Shown: positions 8,294 through 17,154 of the stretch, piece after piece
Layout: each line of letters begins with the position of its first letter
How positions within the stretch are numbered: the first letter of the stretch is position 1
NCBI GenBank assembly: GCA_017617635.1
Contig: JAFZVW010000052.1
Span: 1 to 36,160 of the forward strand
Direction of reading: 5' to 3'
From: Bacteroidaceae bacterium
Lineage (GTDB): Bacteria > Bacteroidota > Bacteroidia > Bacteroidales > Bacteroidaceae
DNA: 36,160 nucleotides
Translations under genes and position numbers: made by a program
The notes under the pieces: model-generated
Told to the model about the DNA's origin: nothing
Seen by the model: the letters and a program-made list of their open reading frames with translations, nothing else
The model's database searches: none

Positions 8294-11161
8294 ATGAAAC
8301 GGACTGATTTCCCCTTGCTTTTTGCTGTCATGATATTTTTTGCTTACAGTACATTGGTTTTTGCCCAGTCATTTGATGCAGATACGTATTACTATGTACA
8401 GTTTGTAAGCGGACAGAATGTCGTTACTGCAATGGGTGACGGCAGTGTATGCGAGACTCATCCGGTGGATCCCTCCAAGACAGACAGTCAGTTGTGGAGG
8501 ATTACCGGTGCTACGTCTTCGGGATATCAGTTTGTTTCGCGTTCGGGCTTGATGCTATATGCAAACTCGACAGCGAGTCTGGGAACATTCAGCGCATCGT
8601 CAAGTGCAGGAAGCAATGTCAATTTTACTGTTGAGTCAGACGGAACAGGCGGTCAGTTTGTCATATATCCAAAAGGTGCTACAAATGTCTGGATGAACCA
8701 GCTGGAGGGGGTAGGAACAGGACACCAGGTCGGGTTATGGAAAAATAAGGATGAGAATTGTCCGGTATATATAATTTCCGAGGCTGAATATAATGAATTG
8801 AATAATCCTGATCCTACAATATCATTGATTCCACGTCCGGGCAGCATTAAGAGAGTAGCAGGTTCTGTCCCTGCTGATACCAAGGTATCGTACCTGACAG
8901 ACACAAAACTGGCTGTTGAAGAATATAAGCTGGATATATCAGAAAACGGAATCATCATAACTACCAGACCGGCAAATGAAGGTGAGAAGTTCAATAAGGG
9001 AATAATCAACGCGCAGCAGACTTTGCGTCAGTTGCGACTGTTGTCGTCCGACGGTAGTTTACCATGTGTGGAAATAAAGGATAAACCTCGTTTCGGATAT
9101 CGTGGTCTGATGTTGGATGTTGCCCGTCATTTTTTTGATAAGGAGTCCGTCAAGAACCTAATCGATGCTATGGCTGTTTATCATTTCAGCGTTTTACACT
9201 GGCACTTGACGGACGACCAGGGATGGCGTATAGAGATTCCGGAATATCCAAGGCTGACTGAGATAGGAGCTGTACGCGAGGCCAGTTTCTGTGTGCCCTC
9301 GAATCCAGCGTTCTATGATGATACGGAATATGGTCGTGGAATGTTCTATACACTGGATGATCTGAGAGAAGTGGTATCTTATGCACAGGAGCGCGGTATC
9401 GAGATCATTCCTGAATATGACCTGCCTGGACATAATGTTGCAGCTGTCGCCTCTTATCCTGAGTTTTTTGCCTGTTCCAAGACTCCAATGGAAGGTACTG
9501 AATTCAAGGTCAGGGTAAACGGAGGTATCTCCAAGGATGTGCTTAATGTCGGCAAAACCGAGGTTATGGATTTTATGAAGTGCGTTCTCGGTCATTTGGC
9601 AGAAGTCTTTCCATCAAAGTATATACATCTTGGCGGTGACGAATGTCCTACTGATGCATGGCAGAACTGTCCTGAGATACAGACGCTGATACAGCGGGAA
9701 GGTTTGGGCAGTGTGAATGACATACAGCCATGGTTGCTCGAGCAGCTTGGCAAGTGGTTGGAGACGGAGTACGGCAAGACAGTTGTATGCTGGGATGAAC
9801 TTCTTTCCCATTGGCCGTCTGTAAATACAGTAAAACCTGTTATAATGGCATGGAATTCGGGCAGTTACACTCAGCAGGCTGCGAATAAGGGATTCATGAG
9901 TATATATGTTCCATACCAGAAACTGTATCTGGACTTTATGCAGGAATTGCCAGAGAACTGCTATTTCGACGAGCCTTATTATGGAGGGTGGTCTGAGACG
10001 AATGTAAATACCCTGGATGAAATTTACAATGCCAATCCTACAGATGCCACCAATGCTCCTGATATGGTGCTTGGCCCGCAAGGTAATCTGTGGACGGAAA
10101 CCTGTACAGAGGTTGCTGAGATGCATCATTGTTTCTTCCCGCGTGCCTTGGCTTTGAGCGAGGTTGCATGGAGTAGTAGCGACGGCAAGAATTACAGCAA
10201 TTTTCTGGCACGTATGCAAAACCATGCAAGGGTGCTGGATAAGTTGGGCATAGGCTATGCCCAGCATCATTTCAAAATAGAGAGAAGCGAGGAATCTGAG
10301 CGTCAGCGTCTGCTTGCAGAAGTGAAGCCCGGTGAAACAGGACACCCGTCGCAGGATATGGCGGATGCTCTGCGTAATGCAGATACAGGGAGTCTGACGG
10401 ATGCCCTTGCTGCGTTCAAATCTGCAGATATAGTTTTGCCCGAAGCAGGCAAATACTATGAGATCAGATCCGCCAGCACATACTACAAAGCACACTATAA
10501 CGGTGCGACGATATATAAGAATTCCGATGTTGCAAGAATTCATTATACGCAGCAGTACAATTGCGACGAACTGTGGAAATTCTCTCCTTCATCCACCTCG
10601 GGGAAATACTCTGTGACAAACCTTGTTAACAGGAACCTGCGTGTATCAGGCTCATCGTTATTCTCTGTTTCCAAGGCAACTGTGGCAAACAGTAAGTATG
10701 ACTATGTACCAGGTGTGTTGAATCTTATTTATGGCACTATGCCGTTCTATGCAAATGCTGATGGAACGGCAGCTCATATCAAGGCCAGTAACGAGACGAA
10801 AATGATAAACTACCCTGGTTCGTGGCGAATTATAGAGGTCAGGGATTTTACAATGTATCTTCAAAAGGTACTGGATCAGCTGGGCCTTTTGCAGGACAAG
10901 GATGTTCTTGCATATGGTGATGCCCTGGTAGTGCGCGGTAGCGTTACGAAGTATGAATACGATTTGTATCTGCAGACACAGAAAACAGGAAAGGTTCCTC
11001 AGGAACTCAAGGATTTGGTGACAGGAATAAGTGACATGCCTTCCGATATAATTGAGTCAGTTAATGCAGTATATGACCTGAACGGCCGCCGCATCAATTT
11101 GACCAGAAGCGCATTGCCTCATGGAATATATATAATCAATGGAAAGAAAGTAATAAGGTAA
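8294..11161 (+). CDS. Secreted GH20 beta-N-acetylhexosaminidase with trefoil-like domains and Por-type tail
   Basis: A 955-residue exported glycosidase predicted to release terminal GlcNAc/GalNAc from glycans. A signal peptide ends at about residue 24 (STLVFA-Q). Residues about 28-160 look like a ricin-type beta-trefoil carbohydrate-binding module (YYYVQFVSGQNV, QLWRI, YQFVSRSG). A short GH20b-like segment follows at 175-265. The GH20 barrel spans about 265-620 with RGLMLDVARHF, HWHLTDDQGWRIEIP and HLGGDECPTDAW, the last carrying the catalytic pair Asp449-Glu450. A second trefoil-like region lies at about 715-845 (YYEIRSAS, ELWKFS). The C-terminus (about 926-955, VYDLNGRR...GIYIINGKKVIR) resembles a Por secretion/T9SS sorting domain. 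It has no SusC/SusD neighbours, so it is not in a visible polysaccharide locus. Confidence 0.92.
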   Translation: MKRTDFPLLFAVMIFFAYSTLVFAQSFDADTYYYVQFVSGQNVVTAMGDGSVCETHPVDPSKTDSQLWRITGATSSGYQFVSRSGLMLYANSTASLGTFSASSSAGSNVNFTVESDGTGGQFVIYPKGATNVWMNQLEGVGTGHQVGLWKNKDENCPVYIISEAEYNELNNPDPTISLIPRPGSIKRVAGSVPADTKVSYLTDTKLAVEEYKLDISENGIIITTRPANEGEKFNKGIINAQQTLRQLRLLSSDGSLPCVEIKDKPRFGYRGLMLDVARHFFDKESVKNLIDAMAVYHFSVLHWHLTDDQGWRIEIPEYPRLTEIGAVREASFCVPSNPAFYDDTEYGRGMFYTLDDLREVVSYAQERGIEIIPEYDLPGHNVAAVASYPEFFACSKTPMEGTEFKVRVNGGISKDVLNVGKTEVMDFMKCVLGHLAEVFPSKYIHLGGDECPTDAWQNCPEIQTLIQREGLGSVNDIQPWLLEQLGKWLETEYGKTVVCWDELLSHWPSVNTVKPVIMAWNSGSYTQQAANKGFMSIYVPYQKLYLDFMQELPENCYFDEPYYGGWSETNVNTLDEIYNANPTDATNAPDMVLGPQGNLWTETCTEVAEMHHCFFPRALALSEVAWSSSDGKNYSNFLARMQNHARVLDKLGIGYAQHHFKIERSEESERQRLLAEVKPGETGHPSQDMADALRNADTGSLTDALAAFKSADIVLPEAGKYYEIRSASTYYKAHYNGATIYKNSDVARIHYTQQYNCDELWKFSPSSTSGKYSVTNLVNRNLRVSGSSLFSVSKATVANSKYDYVPGVLNLIYGTMPFYANADGTAAHIKASNETKMINYPGSWRIIEVRDFTMYLQKVLDQLGLLQDKDVLAYGDALVVRGSVTKYEYDLYLQTQKTGKVPQELKDLVTGISDMPSDIIESVNAVYDLNGRRINLTRSALPHGIYIINGKKVIR

Positions 11162-11173
11162 ATAGATACAATT

Positions 11174-12196
11174 ATGAGAAAAATCGATTGGAGCAGCCTG
11201 TCTTTTGGCTACATGAAAACAGATTACAACGTACGCTGTTACTATCGTGACGGCAAGTGGGGTGAAATAGAGACATGCAGCGAGGAAACCATTCCCATGC
11301 ACATGGCAGCAACATGTCTGCATTATGGCCAGGAGGCATTTGAGGGGCTGAAGGCTTACCGTTGTCCTGACGGCAAGGTACGTGTTTTCCGCAGTGACGA
11401 GAATGCTGCACGTCTGCAGAGCACATGCCGTGGTATTATGATGCCCGAACTTCCAACACAAATGTTCAATGAGATGGTTGATAGGGTAGTACGTCTGAAC
11501 GAACGCTTTATCCCTCCATACGAAAGTGGCGCAACACTTTATATCCGTCCGTTGCTGATTGGTACCAGTGCACAGGTTGGCGTACATCCTGCCAGTGAGT
11601 ATCTGTTTGTAATATTTGTGACACCGGTAGGGCCTTATTTCAAGGGAGGATTCAGTACTAATCCCTATGTTATTATCCGTGAGTATGACCGCAGTGCGCC
11701 TCTGGGGACAGGTATTTACAAGGTAGGCGGTAACTATGCAGCCAGTTTGCGGGCCAACAAGATGGCTCATGATTTAGGCTACAGTTGTGAATTCTACCTT
11801 GATGCCAAGGAGAAGAAATACATGGATGAGTGCGGAGCTGCAAATTTCTTCGGAATCAAGAATAATACCTATGTTACTCCCAAGAGTACCAGTATCTTGC
11901 CATCAATAACCAACAAGAGCCTTATGCAGCTTGCTGAGGATCTTGGTTTGAAGGTAGAACGGCGCCAGATACCGGAGGAAGAGCTTGCAACATTCGAGGA
12001 GGCAGGTGCATGCGGAACTGCTGCCGTGATTTCACCAATCGAGCGTATTGATGATTTGGACACCAAGCAGAGTTTTGTGTTCAGCAAGGACGGAAAACCT
12101 GGTCCGGTATGTACGAAACTCTATAACAAGTTACGCAATATCCAGTACGGCATAGAACCTGACATACACAACTGGACACGTGTGGTGATAGAATAA
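11174..12196 (+). CDS. ilvE: Branched-chain amino acid aminotransferase
   Basis: A 340-residue PLP-dependent class IV aminotransferase of the longer (BCAT-II, mammalian-like) type, catalysing the last transamination for Leu, Ile and Val. Motifs are HYGQEAFEGLKAYR, YIRPLLIGTSAQVGV, GIYKVGGNYAAS with the likely Schiff-base lysine, DECGAANFFGI and the phosphate-binding GTAAVISPI. Length is normal. It starts 12 nt after the GH20 gene and its stop is only 4 nt from the stop of the convergent obgE gene, leaving no room for a separate terminator. It is likely the last gene of the plus-strand run starting at mmdA. Confidence 0.95.
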   Translation: MRKIDWSSLSFGYMKTDYNVRCYYRDGKWGEIETCSEETIPMHMAATCLHYGQEAFEGLKAYRCPDGKVRVFRSDENAARLQSTCRGIMMPELPTQMFNEMVDRVVRLNERFIPPYESGATLYIRPLLIGTSAQVGVHPASEYLFVIFVTPVGPYFKGGFSTNPYVIIREYDRSAPLGTGIYKVGGNYAASLRANKMAHDLGYSCEFYLDAKEKKYMDECGAANFFGIKNNTYVTPKSTSILPSITNKSLMQLAEDLGLKVERRQIPEEELATFEEAGACGTAAVISPIERIDDLDTKQSFVFSKDGKPGPVCTKLYNKLRNIQYGIEPDIHNWTRVVIE

Positions 12197-12200
12197 TTGG

Positions 12201-13373
12201 TCAGTCTTCGAGGTCAACCCATTCGATGTCATCGTCATCCAGGTCTTCGATGTCCTGAATGTCATCGACAATGATTGGTTGGTCTTCGCCTTCATTTTCC
12301 AATTCCTGCTGAAGCCATCCCAGGTCTTTGTTGCGGTGTACAATGCTTTCTTCCTGGGTGATGGATGCAATCTTGTTGCTTTCACTGTTGAGAGCTGTCC
12401 AAAGGATATCCTTCAGTTCGGTAAGTCCTTTCTGCACAACAGCACTGATGAAGATAACGGGAAGGTCTTCGGGCAAGTCCTGGCTAAGCATTTGCACGAG
12501 TTCTTCGTCCAGGAGGTCACTTTTAGTGACAGCCAGAACACGTTGCTTGTCCATAAGCTGCGGGTTGAACTTACAGACCTCATTAAGGAGTATCCCGTAC
12601 TCTTTTTTGATGTCGTCTGTATCCCCAGGTACCATGAACAGCAGAAGCGAGTTGCGCTCGATATGTCGTAGGAATCTGAGTCCAAGACCCTTGCCCTCGC
12701 TTGCTCCTTCTATGATTCCTGGAATGTCTGCCATTACAAAGGATTGTCCGTTGCGATATGAAACAATGCCTAATGACGGCTCCATCGTAGTAAACGGGTA
12801 GCCTGCAATTTTCGGCCTGGCACTGGACAATGCGCTCAGCAGCGTGCTTTTCCCTGCATTTGGAAATCCCACAAGTCCAACGTCGGCAAGAAGTTTAAGC
12901 TCCATAATTACGGTCATTTCCTGCATAGGTTCTCCGGGTTGGGCATATCGCGGAGCCTGATTGGTTGCTGTCGCGAAATGCCTGTTTCCCAGGCCGCCGC
13001 GTCCGCCTTTCAGCAAAGTCACAATCTGACCGTCCTTGGTTACATCACATATATACTCGCCTGTTTCGGCATTATATACAACGGTTCCGCATGGGACGTC
13101 AATATACCGGTCTTCCCCATCTGCACCGGTACTGCCGTTCTTCCCGCCATTCCCACCATGCGTGGCAAAAATGTGGCGGTCATACCTTAGATGAAGCAGT
13201 GTCCAATAGTTATGGTTCCCGCGCAGATATATATTTCCGCCACGTCCTCCGTCGCCTCCATCCGGACCTCCGTTTGGTGCATATTTGGCCCGATGCATAT
13301 GCGTGGAGCCTCTGCCACCCTTGCCTGAGCGGCAGACAATTTTTACGTAGTCAACAAAATTACTTTCTGCCAT
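12201..13373 (-). CDS. obgE: GTPase Obg/CgtA
   Basis: A 390-residue Obg-family GTPase involved in 50S ribosome assembly and the stringent response. The glycine-rich Obg domain covers residues 1-160 ([37 protein letters not shown]). The G domain starts with [10 protein letters not shown] (168-177), followed by the G3 [12 protein letters not shown] and the TKSD guanine-specificity motif. The C-terminus is a very acidic tail ([16 protein letters not shown]) rather than an OCT domain. It is the last gene of the hpt-adk-obgE operon, 5 nt after adk. Confidence 0.97.
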   Translation of the reverse strand: MAESNFVDYVKIVCRSGKGGRGSTHMHRAKYAPNGGPDGGDGGRGGNIYLRGNHNYWTLLHLRYDRHIFATHGGNGGKNGSTGADGEDRYIDVPCGTVVYNAETGEYICDVTKDGQIVTLLKGGRGGLGNRHFATATNQAPRYAQPGEPMQEMTVIMELKLLADVGLVGFPNAGKSTLLSALSSARPKIAGYPFTTMEPSLGIVSYRNGQSFVMADIPGIIEGASEGKGLGLRFLRHIERNSLLLFMVPGDTDDIKKEYGILLNEVCKFNPQLMDKQRVLAVTKSDLLDEELVQMLSQDLPEDLPVIFISAVVQKGLTELKDILWTALNSESNKIASITQEESIVHRNKDLGWLQQELENEGEDQPIIVDDIQDIEDLDDDDIEWVDLED

Positions 13374-13378
13374 TCAGG

Positions 13379-13948
13379 TTAAAGTGTGTCCAGGAATGCG
13401 AAAATCTCACTGAGCATCAGTTCCTTGTCGCCCTTCCATGTAAATGTATGGCGTATGCCTTCTTTTCCGAACCATTCGGATAGAGGTTCTGTCTGGGCAT
13501 GGTATACGGCAAAGCGTGCTTTGATGGTCTCTTCGTTATCATCTGCGCGACCTTGCTCTATGGCACGGTTCAGGAGACGCTTCAGCAATGTGTCCTCGTC
13601 GACGACAAGCTCAATCATTACGCCCATGTCGTGCTTGCGCTCTGCCAGCATCTTCTTCAAAGCCTCGGCTTGTGGAATGGTACGGGGAAAACCGTCAAAG
13701 ATAACTCCCTGTCCTTCAGGCAGGGCATCATAGGTGTCTGCCAGGATATCAATCATAAGGCTGTCTGGCAGAAGCTGTCCTTTGTCTATGTATGCCTGGG
13801 CAGTCTTGCCAAGCTCCGTTCCGGCCTGGATTTGTGCACGCAGTACATCACCGGTGCTGATGTGCCCCATGCCATACCTCTTTACAATCTCGTCGCTATA
13901 GGTGCCTTTGCCAGAGCCAGGTGCACCAAAAATGATGATATTCTTCAT
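13379..13948 (-). CDS. adk: Adenylate kinase
   Basis: A 189-residue adenylate kinase that interconverts ATP+AMP and 2 ADP. It has the P-loop GAPGSGKGT (8-16), the AMP-binding GHISTGDVLR, FDGFPRT and the arginine-rich RAIEQGRADDNEETIKAR. The LID is short and lacks Zn-binding cysteines, so this is the short form of the enzyme, common in Bacteroidetes. It sits between hpt (25 nt upstream) and obgE (5 nt downstream), all minus strand. Confidence 0.97.
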   Translation of the reverse strand: MKNIIIFGAPGSGKGTYSDEIVKRYGMGHISTGDVLRAQIQAGTELGKTAQAYIDKGQLLPDSLMIDILADTYDALPEGQGVIFDGFPRTIPQAEALKKMLAERKHDMGVMIELVVDEDTLLKRLLNRAIEQGRADDNEETIKARFAVYHAQTEPLSEWFGKEGIRHTFTWKGDKELMLSEIFAFLDTL

Positions 13949-13973
13949 ATTCGTATAGTTGTTCGTTGTATCC

Positions 13974-14516
13974 TTAGCTTTTCAGTACCCAGATGTCCTT
14001 AAGGTTGCGGCCGTAACCATCATAGTCCAGACCATAGCCTATAATGAAGTCATTGGGTATGCCCATTGCAGTATAGCGTATGTCCAGATCAATCTTCATA
14101 TTCTCGGGCTTTACGAAGAAAGTGCATATTTCCAGACTCTTGGGATTATGTCCCTCCAGTGTTTCAAGCATATGTGCCATGGTCACGCCGCTGTCTACAA
14201 TATCTTCGACAATGATTACATCACGCCCTTCAATAGACTTGTTCAGGCCTATGATTTCGTTCACTGTACCAGTACTGTTCACTCCTTCGTAGGATGACAT
14301 TTTTACGAATGTGATTTCGCATGGGATATCAATCTCACGCAGCAAATCGGCAGCAAACATGAACGAACCATTCAAAATAGCCAGGAACAAAGGCTTTTTG
14401 CCTTCATAGTCCCGGTTTATCTCATTGGCAACTCTGCGGACCTCATTTGCGATATCCTCGGCAGGAATCATCGGTACGAATTCCTTGTCCAGTACTTTAA
14501 TGCTTTTCATCATCAA
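13974..14516 (-). CDS. hpt: Hypoxanthine phosphoribosyltransferase
   Basis: A 180-residue purine-salvage enzyme that converts hypoxanthine (and usually guanine) plus PRPP to IMP/GMP. The PRPP-binding motif VIIVEDIVDSGVTM is complete, and the flexible-loop region MSSYEGVNSTGTV and FIIGYGLDYDGYGRN near the C-terminus fit the family. It starts with several Met codons (MMMKSIKVL); the first is used here but initiation one or two codons later is equally likely. It is the first gene of the operon with adk and obgE, with a promoter box 19 nt upstream. Confidence 0.95.
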   Translation of the reverse strand: MMMKSIKVLDKEFVPMIPAEDIANEVRRVANEINRDYEGKKPLFLAILNGSFMFAADLLREIDIPCEITFVKMSSYEGVNSTGTVNEIIGLNKSIEGRDVIIVEDIVDSGVTMAHMLETLEGHNPKSLEICTFFVKPENMKIDLDIRYTAMGIPNDFIIGYGLDYDGYGRNLKDIWVLKS

Positions 14517-14534
14517 GATTTTTTGTATTTTTCA

Positions 14535-14542
14535 CAAAGATA
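14535..14542 (-). promoter_or_regulatory. -7 promoter box for hpt-adk-obgE
   Basis: On the minus strand this reads TATCTTTG, matching the Bacteroidetes -7 consensus TAnnTTTG, and implies a short leader of roughly 12 nt before hpt. The expected TTTG -33 box at 19-20 nt spacing is not present; that position falls in the 7-bp repeat array at 14552-14579. Confidence 0.55.
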
Positions 14543-14551
14543 AGAAATTTA

Positions 14552-14579
14552 GTTAAGAGTTATTAGTTATGCGTTACGA
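14552..14579. repeat. Degenerate 7-bp tandem repeat in divergent promoter region
   Basis: Four consecutive 7-mers GTTAAGA, GTTATTA, GTTATGC and GTTACGA, followed by GTTTTTT, show a clear 7-bp period. They lie between the two divergent promoters for hpt and the DUF4831-like gene. It resembles the short-period AT-rich repeats found elsewhere in this window at 18394, 23150, 33191 and 33448. Confidence 0.6.
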
Positions 14580-14583
14580 GTTT

Positions 14584-14614
14584 TTTGCCGTTTGAAGCAA
14601 ATTTTGTAAATTTG
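14584..14614 (+). promoter_or_regulatory. Complete sigma-ABfr-type promoter for the DUF4831-like gene
   Basis: TTTG at 14584-14587, a 19-nt spacer and TAAATTTG at 14607-14614 match both boxes and the spacing of the Bacteroidetes housekeeping promoter. It leaves a leader of about 30 nt before the start at 14652. Confidence 0.75.
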
Positions 14615-14651
14615 TGTTCGAAAAAACAAGTAAAATAATAATTCAGAGGCT

Positions 14652-15710
14652 ATGCGAAACATTTTACTGGCAGTATTTATTGCATTGTATGCTCTTGGGG
14701 TTTGTTCTCAAACAGAGATTGAACCGTTTGTCCCTGGTGTCACTACTGACGGTGTCAGATATTTCCTTCCACGTACTGCATTCCGTGTTGTGATTATTGT
14801 TGAGAAGACGGTTACAATTCCGGGCGAATTAAATAAATATGCCTACAAGTATATGCATTTGCCTAATGTTCCTACGCAGACCACGACCGAATACAGAATA
14901 AAAAGTATTGAACTTCAGCCATACGGCATTCCCGACAAGACCAAGGCCTATAACATTAAGCTTAAGCCTCGCACAGTTGCTCCTATGCTGAGTCTCACCA
15001 GTGACGGTGTTCTTATGGGGGTAAATATCGAGGTCTCCGAGGACGTTCTTCCTCAGTTGCCGGAAGCTGTTCCGGCTCCGGCCTTGCTTAATGCCCGCAA
15101 ATACATGAATCAGGAGATGCTTATGGCATCAAGTACGGCTAAACTGGCTGAACTGGTTGCTGAAGAAATATACGAGATTCGTGGCAGTCGTAATGATTTG
15201 GTGCGGGGAGAAGCGGACAATACCCCTAAAGATGGTGACCAGCTCCAGCTTATGCTCAGGAATCTTGATGACCAGGATGCGGCATTGAGTACGATGTTTT
15301 CCGGACAGGTAAGCAAGAGTACCGAGGTGTATCACATGCAACTTAATCCCAATTCACCAGTCGATAAGATGCCGTTGTGCCGTTTTTCCAGGTCGTTCGG
15401 TCTGGTTGGCAGTGATGACTTGAGCGGTGAGCCAGTATATGTCAGTATCATACGAACTGACACTATGCCCGATTCTGTAGCTGTTGCCGCAAATCAGGAC
15501 AAAAAGCGACAGCAGGGAATATTCTGCAACGTACCTGTTCCTGCGACATTTACTGTTTTTGACGCATCACGGCAATATACCTGCATTACAATTCCAGTAG
15601 CACAGTTTGGCACTACTGATCTTCTTGGTGCAGCATACTTTGACAAGAATGCGACAACTACGGTTGTTTTCCATCAGTCTACCGGCGGTGTCAAGGAAAT
15701 CAAGAAGTAA
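14652..15710 (+). CDS. Exported DUF4831-like protein of unknown function
   Basis: A 352-residue protein with an N-terminal signal peptide (cleavage near residue 20, GVCSQ). Its opening, a VPGVTTDGVRYFLPRTAFRV segment followed by VEKTVTIPGEL and a KYMHLP-type stretch, resembles what I recall of the DUF4831 family, common in Bacteroidales and without a known function. No catalytic motif was recognised, and the protein is probably periplasmic or surface-associated. Its stop overlaps the pgeF start by one base (TAATG), so the two are translationally coupled. It has its own strong promoter. The family name is from memory of the pattern and should be treated as moderate confidence; the export signal is clear. 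Confidence 0.7.
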   Translation: MRNILLAVFIALYALGVCSQTEIEPFVPGVTTDGVRYFLPRTAFRVVIIVEKTVTIPGELNKYAYKYMHLPNVPTQTTTEYRIKSIELQPYGIPDKTKAYNIKLKPRTVAPMLSLTSDGVLMGVNIEVSEDVLPQLPEAVPAPALLNARKYMNQEMLMASSTAKLAELVAEEIYEIRGSRNDLVRGEADNTPKDGDQLQLMLRNLDDQDAALSTMFSGQVSKSTEVYHMQLNPNSPVDKMPLCRFSRSFGLVGSDDLSGEPVYVSIIRTDTMPDSVAVAANQDKKRQQGIFCNVPVPATFTVFDASRQYTCITIPVAQFGTTDLLGAAYFDKNATTTVVFHQSTGGVKEIKK

Positions 15711-16447
15711 TGCTTATTCATAAGTTGCATCCGCGCGTTCTGGCATTTACGACTGGAAGAAACGAAGACCTGTCCCTGAAGGATTCCGATGATGTAGTCG
15801 CAACAGATACTATTCCGCAGCAGTTGCGCGAGGATTTAGGATGGGGGATTGACGGTTTCCTCCCCTTAGCATTGCCAAGACAGACACATTCATCACATGT
15901 CGTATGGGCTTCTGCACCTGGTCGCGAACCCGAGACAGATGCTGTTATTACCGATGTTCCAGGTCTTTGTGTATGTGTCAAGACGGCAGATTGCATTCCC
16001 GTGCTGTTGTATGACAGGGTGCGTAATGTGGTTGCTTCCGTTCATGCAGGGTGGAAAGGCACGGTCCGGTACATAGTGCGTAATACCATTGACATGATGG
16101 TCCGGCGTGGAACCAATCCTGATGATGTTGTCGCAGTTATTGCCCCGGGTATAAGTATAGACAGTTTCGAAGTAGGCGACGAGGTTTACGGCAGATTCCT
16201 TCAGTCAGGCTTCCCTGTGGACCGGATAGCCAGGCGCTATCCTTCCAATACCCCGGAGCAGTCGGGTATTGCCTGTAGATGGCATATCGATCTTTGGGAA
16301 GCAAACAGATGGGTGTTGGAACAATGTGGAGTCAGGGAGATCAGTATATCTGGCATAGACACATACACCAGTCCTGAATATTATAGCGCACGTCGGGACA
16401 CAATTGACACCGGACGTAACTTCAACGGCATACTTATCCTTCCCTAA
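15710..16447 (+). CDS. pgeF: Peptidoglycan editing factor PgeF (YfiH/DUF152 family)
   Basis: A 245-residue member of the YfiH/LACC1 family, annotated variously as polyphenol oxidase, purine-nucleoside enzyme or peptidoglycan editing factor. The metal-site residues sit in LPRQTHSSHVV, CVKTADCIPVLL and SVHAGWKGT; further family patterns are VIAPGIS and SGIDTYTSPEYYSARRD. In E. coli the homologue removes wrongly incorporated amino acids from peptidoglycan precursors. Coupled by a TAATG overlap to the upstream exported protein. Its 3' end overlaps that of the convergent coaX by 4 nt. Confidence 0.93.
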   Translation: MLIHKLHPRVLAFTTGRNEDLSLKDSDDVVATDTIPQQLREDLGWGIDGFLPLALPRQTHSSHVVWASAPGREPETDAVITDVPGLCVCVKTADCIPVLLYDRVRNVVASVHAGWKGTVRYIVRNTIDMMVRRGTNPDDVVAVIAPGISIDSFEVGDEVYGRFLQSGFPVDRIARRYPSNTPEQSGIACRWHIDLWEANRWVLEQCGVREISISGIDTYTSPEYYSARRDTIDTGRNFNGILILP

Positions 16448-17154
16448 TTCCTGTTCCTCCTGGAATCATAGATATATTGCAGCCCATGGAATAGCAGCAT
16501 GGGGTCTGTTGTAGTAATATTCTGCAAATCTCCGGACAGGGTAGGGACATCTCCTCCTGTCATGAATATTCTGAGTTGTGGATGCTGTTTTATCACGGTA
16601 CGTATATATCCTTCAATTTCCCAAAGTACACCATTTACGGCACCACCGCGCATACATGTCTCAGTATCATATCCTATTACTGGCGCCGGACCTTGTACAG
16701 GCAGCAATGGAAGTGCTGCAGTATAGCTATGCATGGCTTCGAGCCTGAGCCTTATTCCAGGAGATATTGTTCCTCCCAGTATTTCTGCCTGTCCATTGTT
16801 AATTGAAAGCAGATCATAGGTTATGCATGTTCCGACGTCTATAACCAGCACAGTGCCTTTATATGATTTTGACAGTGCATACACACAGGCTATATCTGCT
16901 GCCAGTCTGTCTACGCCATATCCTTCAGGGATGTCAGGAATAAAGCGGAGGGCTTCAGGACTTTTTGTCGTCAGACGTGATACCTTGTGCCCCGATAGAA
17001 GATTCTCTATTTCGGGATGAAAGGGACCTACGCTGCAGATGACAATGTCATCGGTCTGATTGATGGCTTCGGCAATGTTGTCGCAAGGTTTTAACTGCCC
17101 GTTCTCGCAGATACACGCCTTAACGCGCGTATTTCCAATATCAATCAACAGCAT
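16444..17154 (-). CDS. coaX: Type III pantothenate kinase
   Basis: A 236-residue type III pantothenate kinase, catalysing the first step of CoA synthesis. It shows the ASKHA-fold nucleotide motif LLIDIGNTRVKA at the N-terminus, GYGVDRLAADIA near residue 78, the second phosphate motif VIDVGTCITYDLL and GGTISPGIRLRLEAM. This form is usually not inhibited by CoA. Its start overlaps the stop of the upstream MFS gene by one base (TGATG), so it is likely co-translated with it. Confidence 0.95.
   Translation of the reverse strand: MLLIDIGNTRVKACICENGQLKPCDNIAEAINQTDDIVICSVGPFHPEIENLLSGHKVSRLTTKSPEALRFIPDIPEGYGVDRLAADIACVYALSKSYKGTVLVIDVGTCITYDLLSINNGQAEILGGTISPGIRLRLEAMHSYTAALPLLPVQGPAPVIGYDTETCMRGGAVNGVLWEIEGYIRTVIKQHPQLRIFMTGGDVPTLSGDLQNITTTDPMLLFHGLQYIYDSRRNRN

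Noticed and set aside
9614-10543. 309-residue minus-strand open frame opposite the GH20 gene
   Set aside because: Antisense shadow of a gene with clear catalytic motifs; no recognisable domain or start context.
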